From positions 806,001 through 870,000 of the forward strand of contig OZ037908.1 in assembly GCA_964035575.1 (NCBI GenBank): a DNA stretch of 64,000 nt, read 5' to 3'. Below are positions 63,901-64,000 of this stretch, one piece after another. A program made the position numbers and the translations under genes. The DNA comes from Rhynchopus sp. YZ270_cl-10. Taxonomy: Eukaryota; Euglenozoa; Diplonemea; Diplonemida; Diplonemidae. Position 1 is the stretch's first letter; the number at the start of each line of letters is the position of its first letter. Below the pieces are notes generated by a model, which worked only from the letters and a program-made list of their open reading frames with translations, did no database searches and was not told the DNA's origin.

Positions 63901-64000
63901 GAACAACAGTCGTTTGGGGATGGATAAAACATAGATCTTTTTTACTACTCTTATCCAGTGTTTCCGCGCTCCTTCATTGGGTACGATTTTTGATGAAGAA
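60958..64000. other. Terminal repeat mosaic, no gene
   Basis: AATAAA near 61160 could serve the USP gene. Short GA and T runs occur at 61090-61260. Family S lies at 61741-61800 and 61921-61996, module M at about 62685-62782, and the GGTCGCCAA module at about 63085-63142. A GTGTCTACACTAA module lies near 63225 and intron-like cassettes near 62617 and 63334. A GAGGGG/poly-G run is at 63855-63898. The open frames here are Phe/Leu/Cys-rich and not convincing. Confidence 0.55.

Overview
The window is nuclear DNA of a unicellular eukaryote of uncertain lineage. Long intron-free reading frames use the standard code: TGA ends the WD40 genes, TAA the coiled-coil gene, and TAG or TAA the tandem family genes. 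Eukaryote-only folds are present (a ubiquitin-like WD40 propeller, a USP-type deubiquitinase, a pepsin-like membrane protein). Spliceosomal-looking GT...AG introns occur. Gene density is low, and the non-coding part is AT-rich, full of poly-A and poly-T runs and packed with short dispersed repeats. I cannot assign a genus.

Layout. Positions 1-16857 hold no convincing gene. They are a mosaic of 50-110 bp dispersed modules and at least five inverted-repeat (TIR or foldback) elements. Three of these TIR elements enclose pure arrays of GTAC-containing 5-, 7- or 8-base units. Positions 16858-26782 and 29236-39160 are two apparently identical copies of a 9.9 kb segment, offset by 12,378 bp. Each copy carries three tandem genes for a ubiquitin-like/WD40 protein, several MITE-like elements, and two TIR elements inserted side by side at one poly-C site. 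Between the copies lies a 1,132 bp sequence present twice with a 195 bp spacer (period 1,327 bp). It has TATA-containing promoter-like modules and a hammerhead-ribozyme-like core.

Positions 39.8-60.8 kb are the gene-rich part. They hold a WD40 pseudogene, a pepsin-like single-pass membrane protein that appears catalytically dead (40272-41735), a large coiled-coil protein (43358-45496), four tandem copies of an ankyrin-like/coiled-coil/novel-domain gene (46981-56031), and a fifth copy whose novel domain is fused to a complete USP deubiquitinase (57620-60781). From 60.8 kb to the end the window returns to the repeat mosaic.

Two themes connect the genes. Both the WD40 family and the novel-domain family grew by local tandem duplication with shared leaders and tails. 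Both also point to ubiquitin biology: a ubiquitin-like domain on a WD40 propeller, and a USP protease. A working partnership between them is only a guess. The most unusual signal is the set of TIR elements with 8-11 bp target duplications that carry large, interconvertible GTAC arrays and share a roughly 45 bp internal module.
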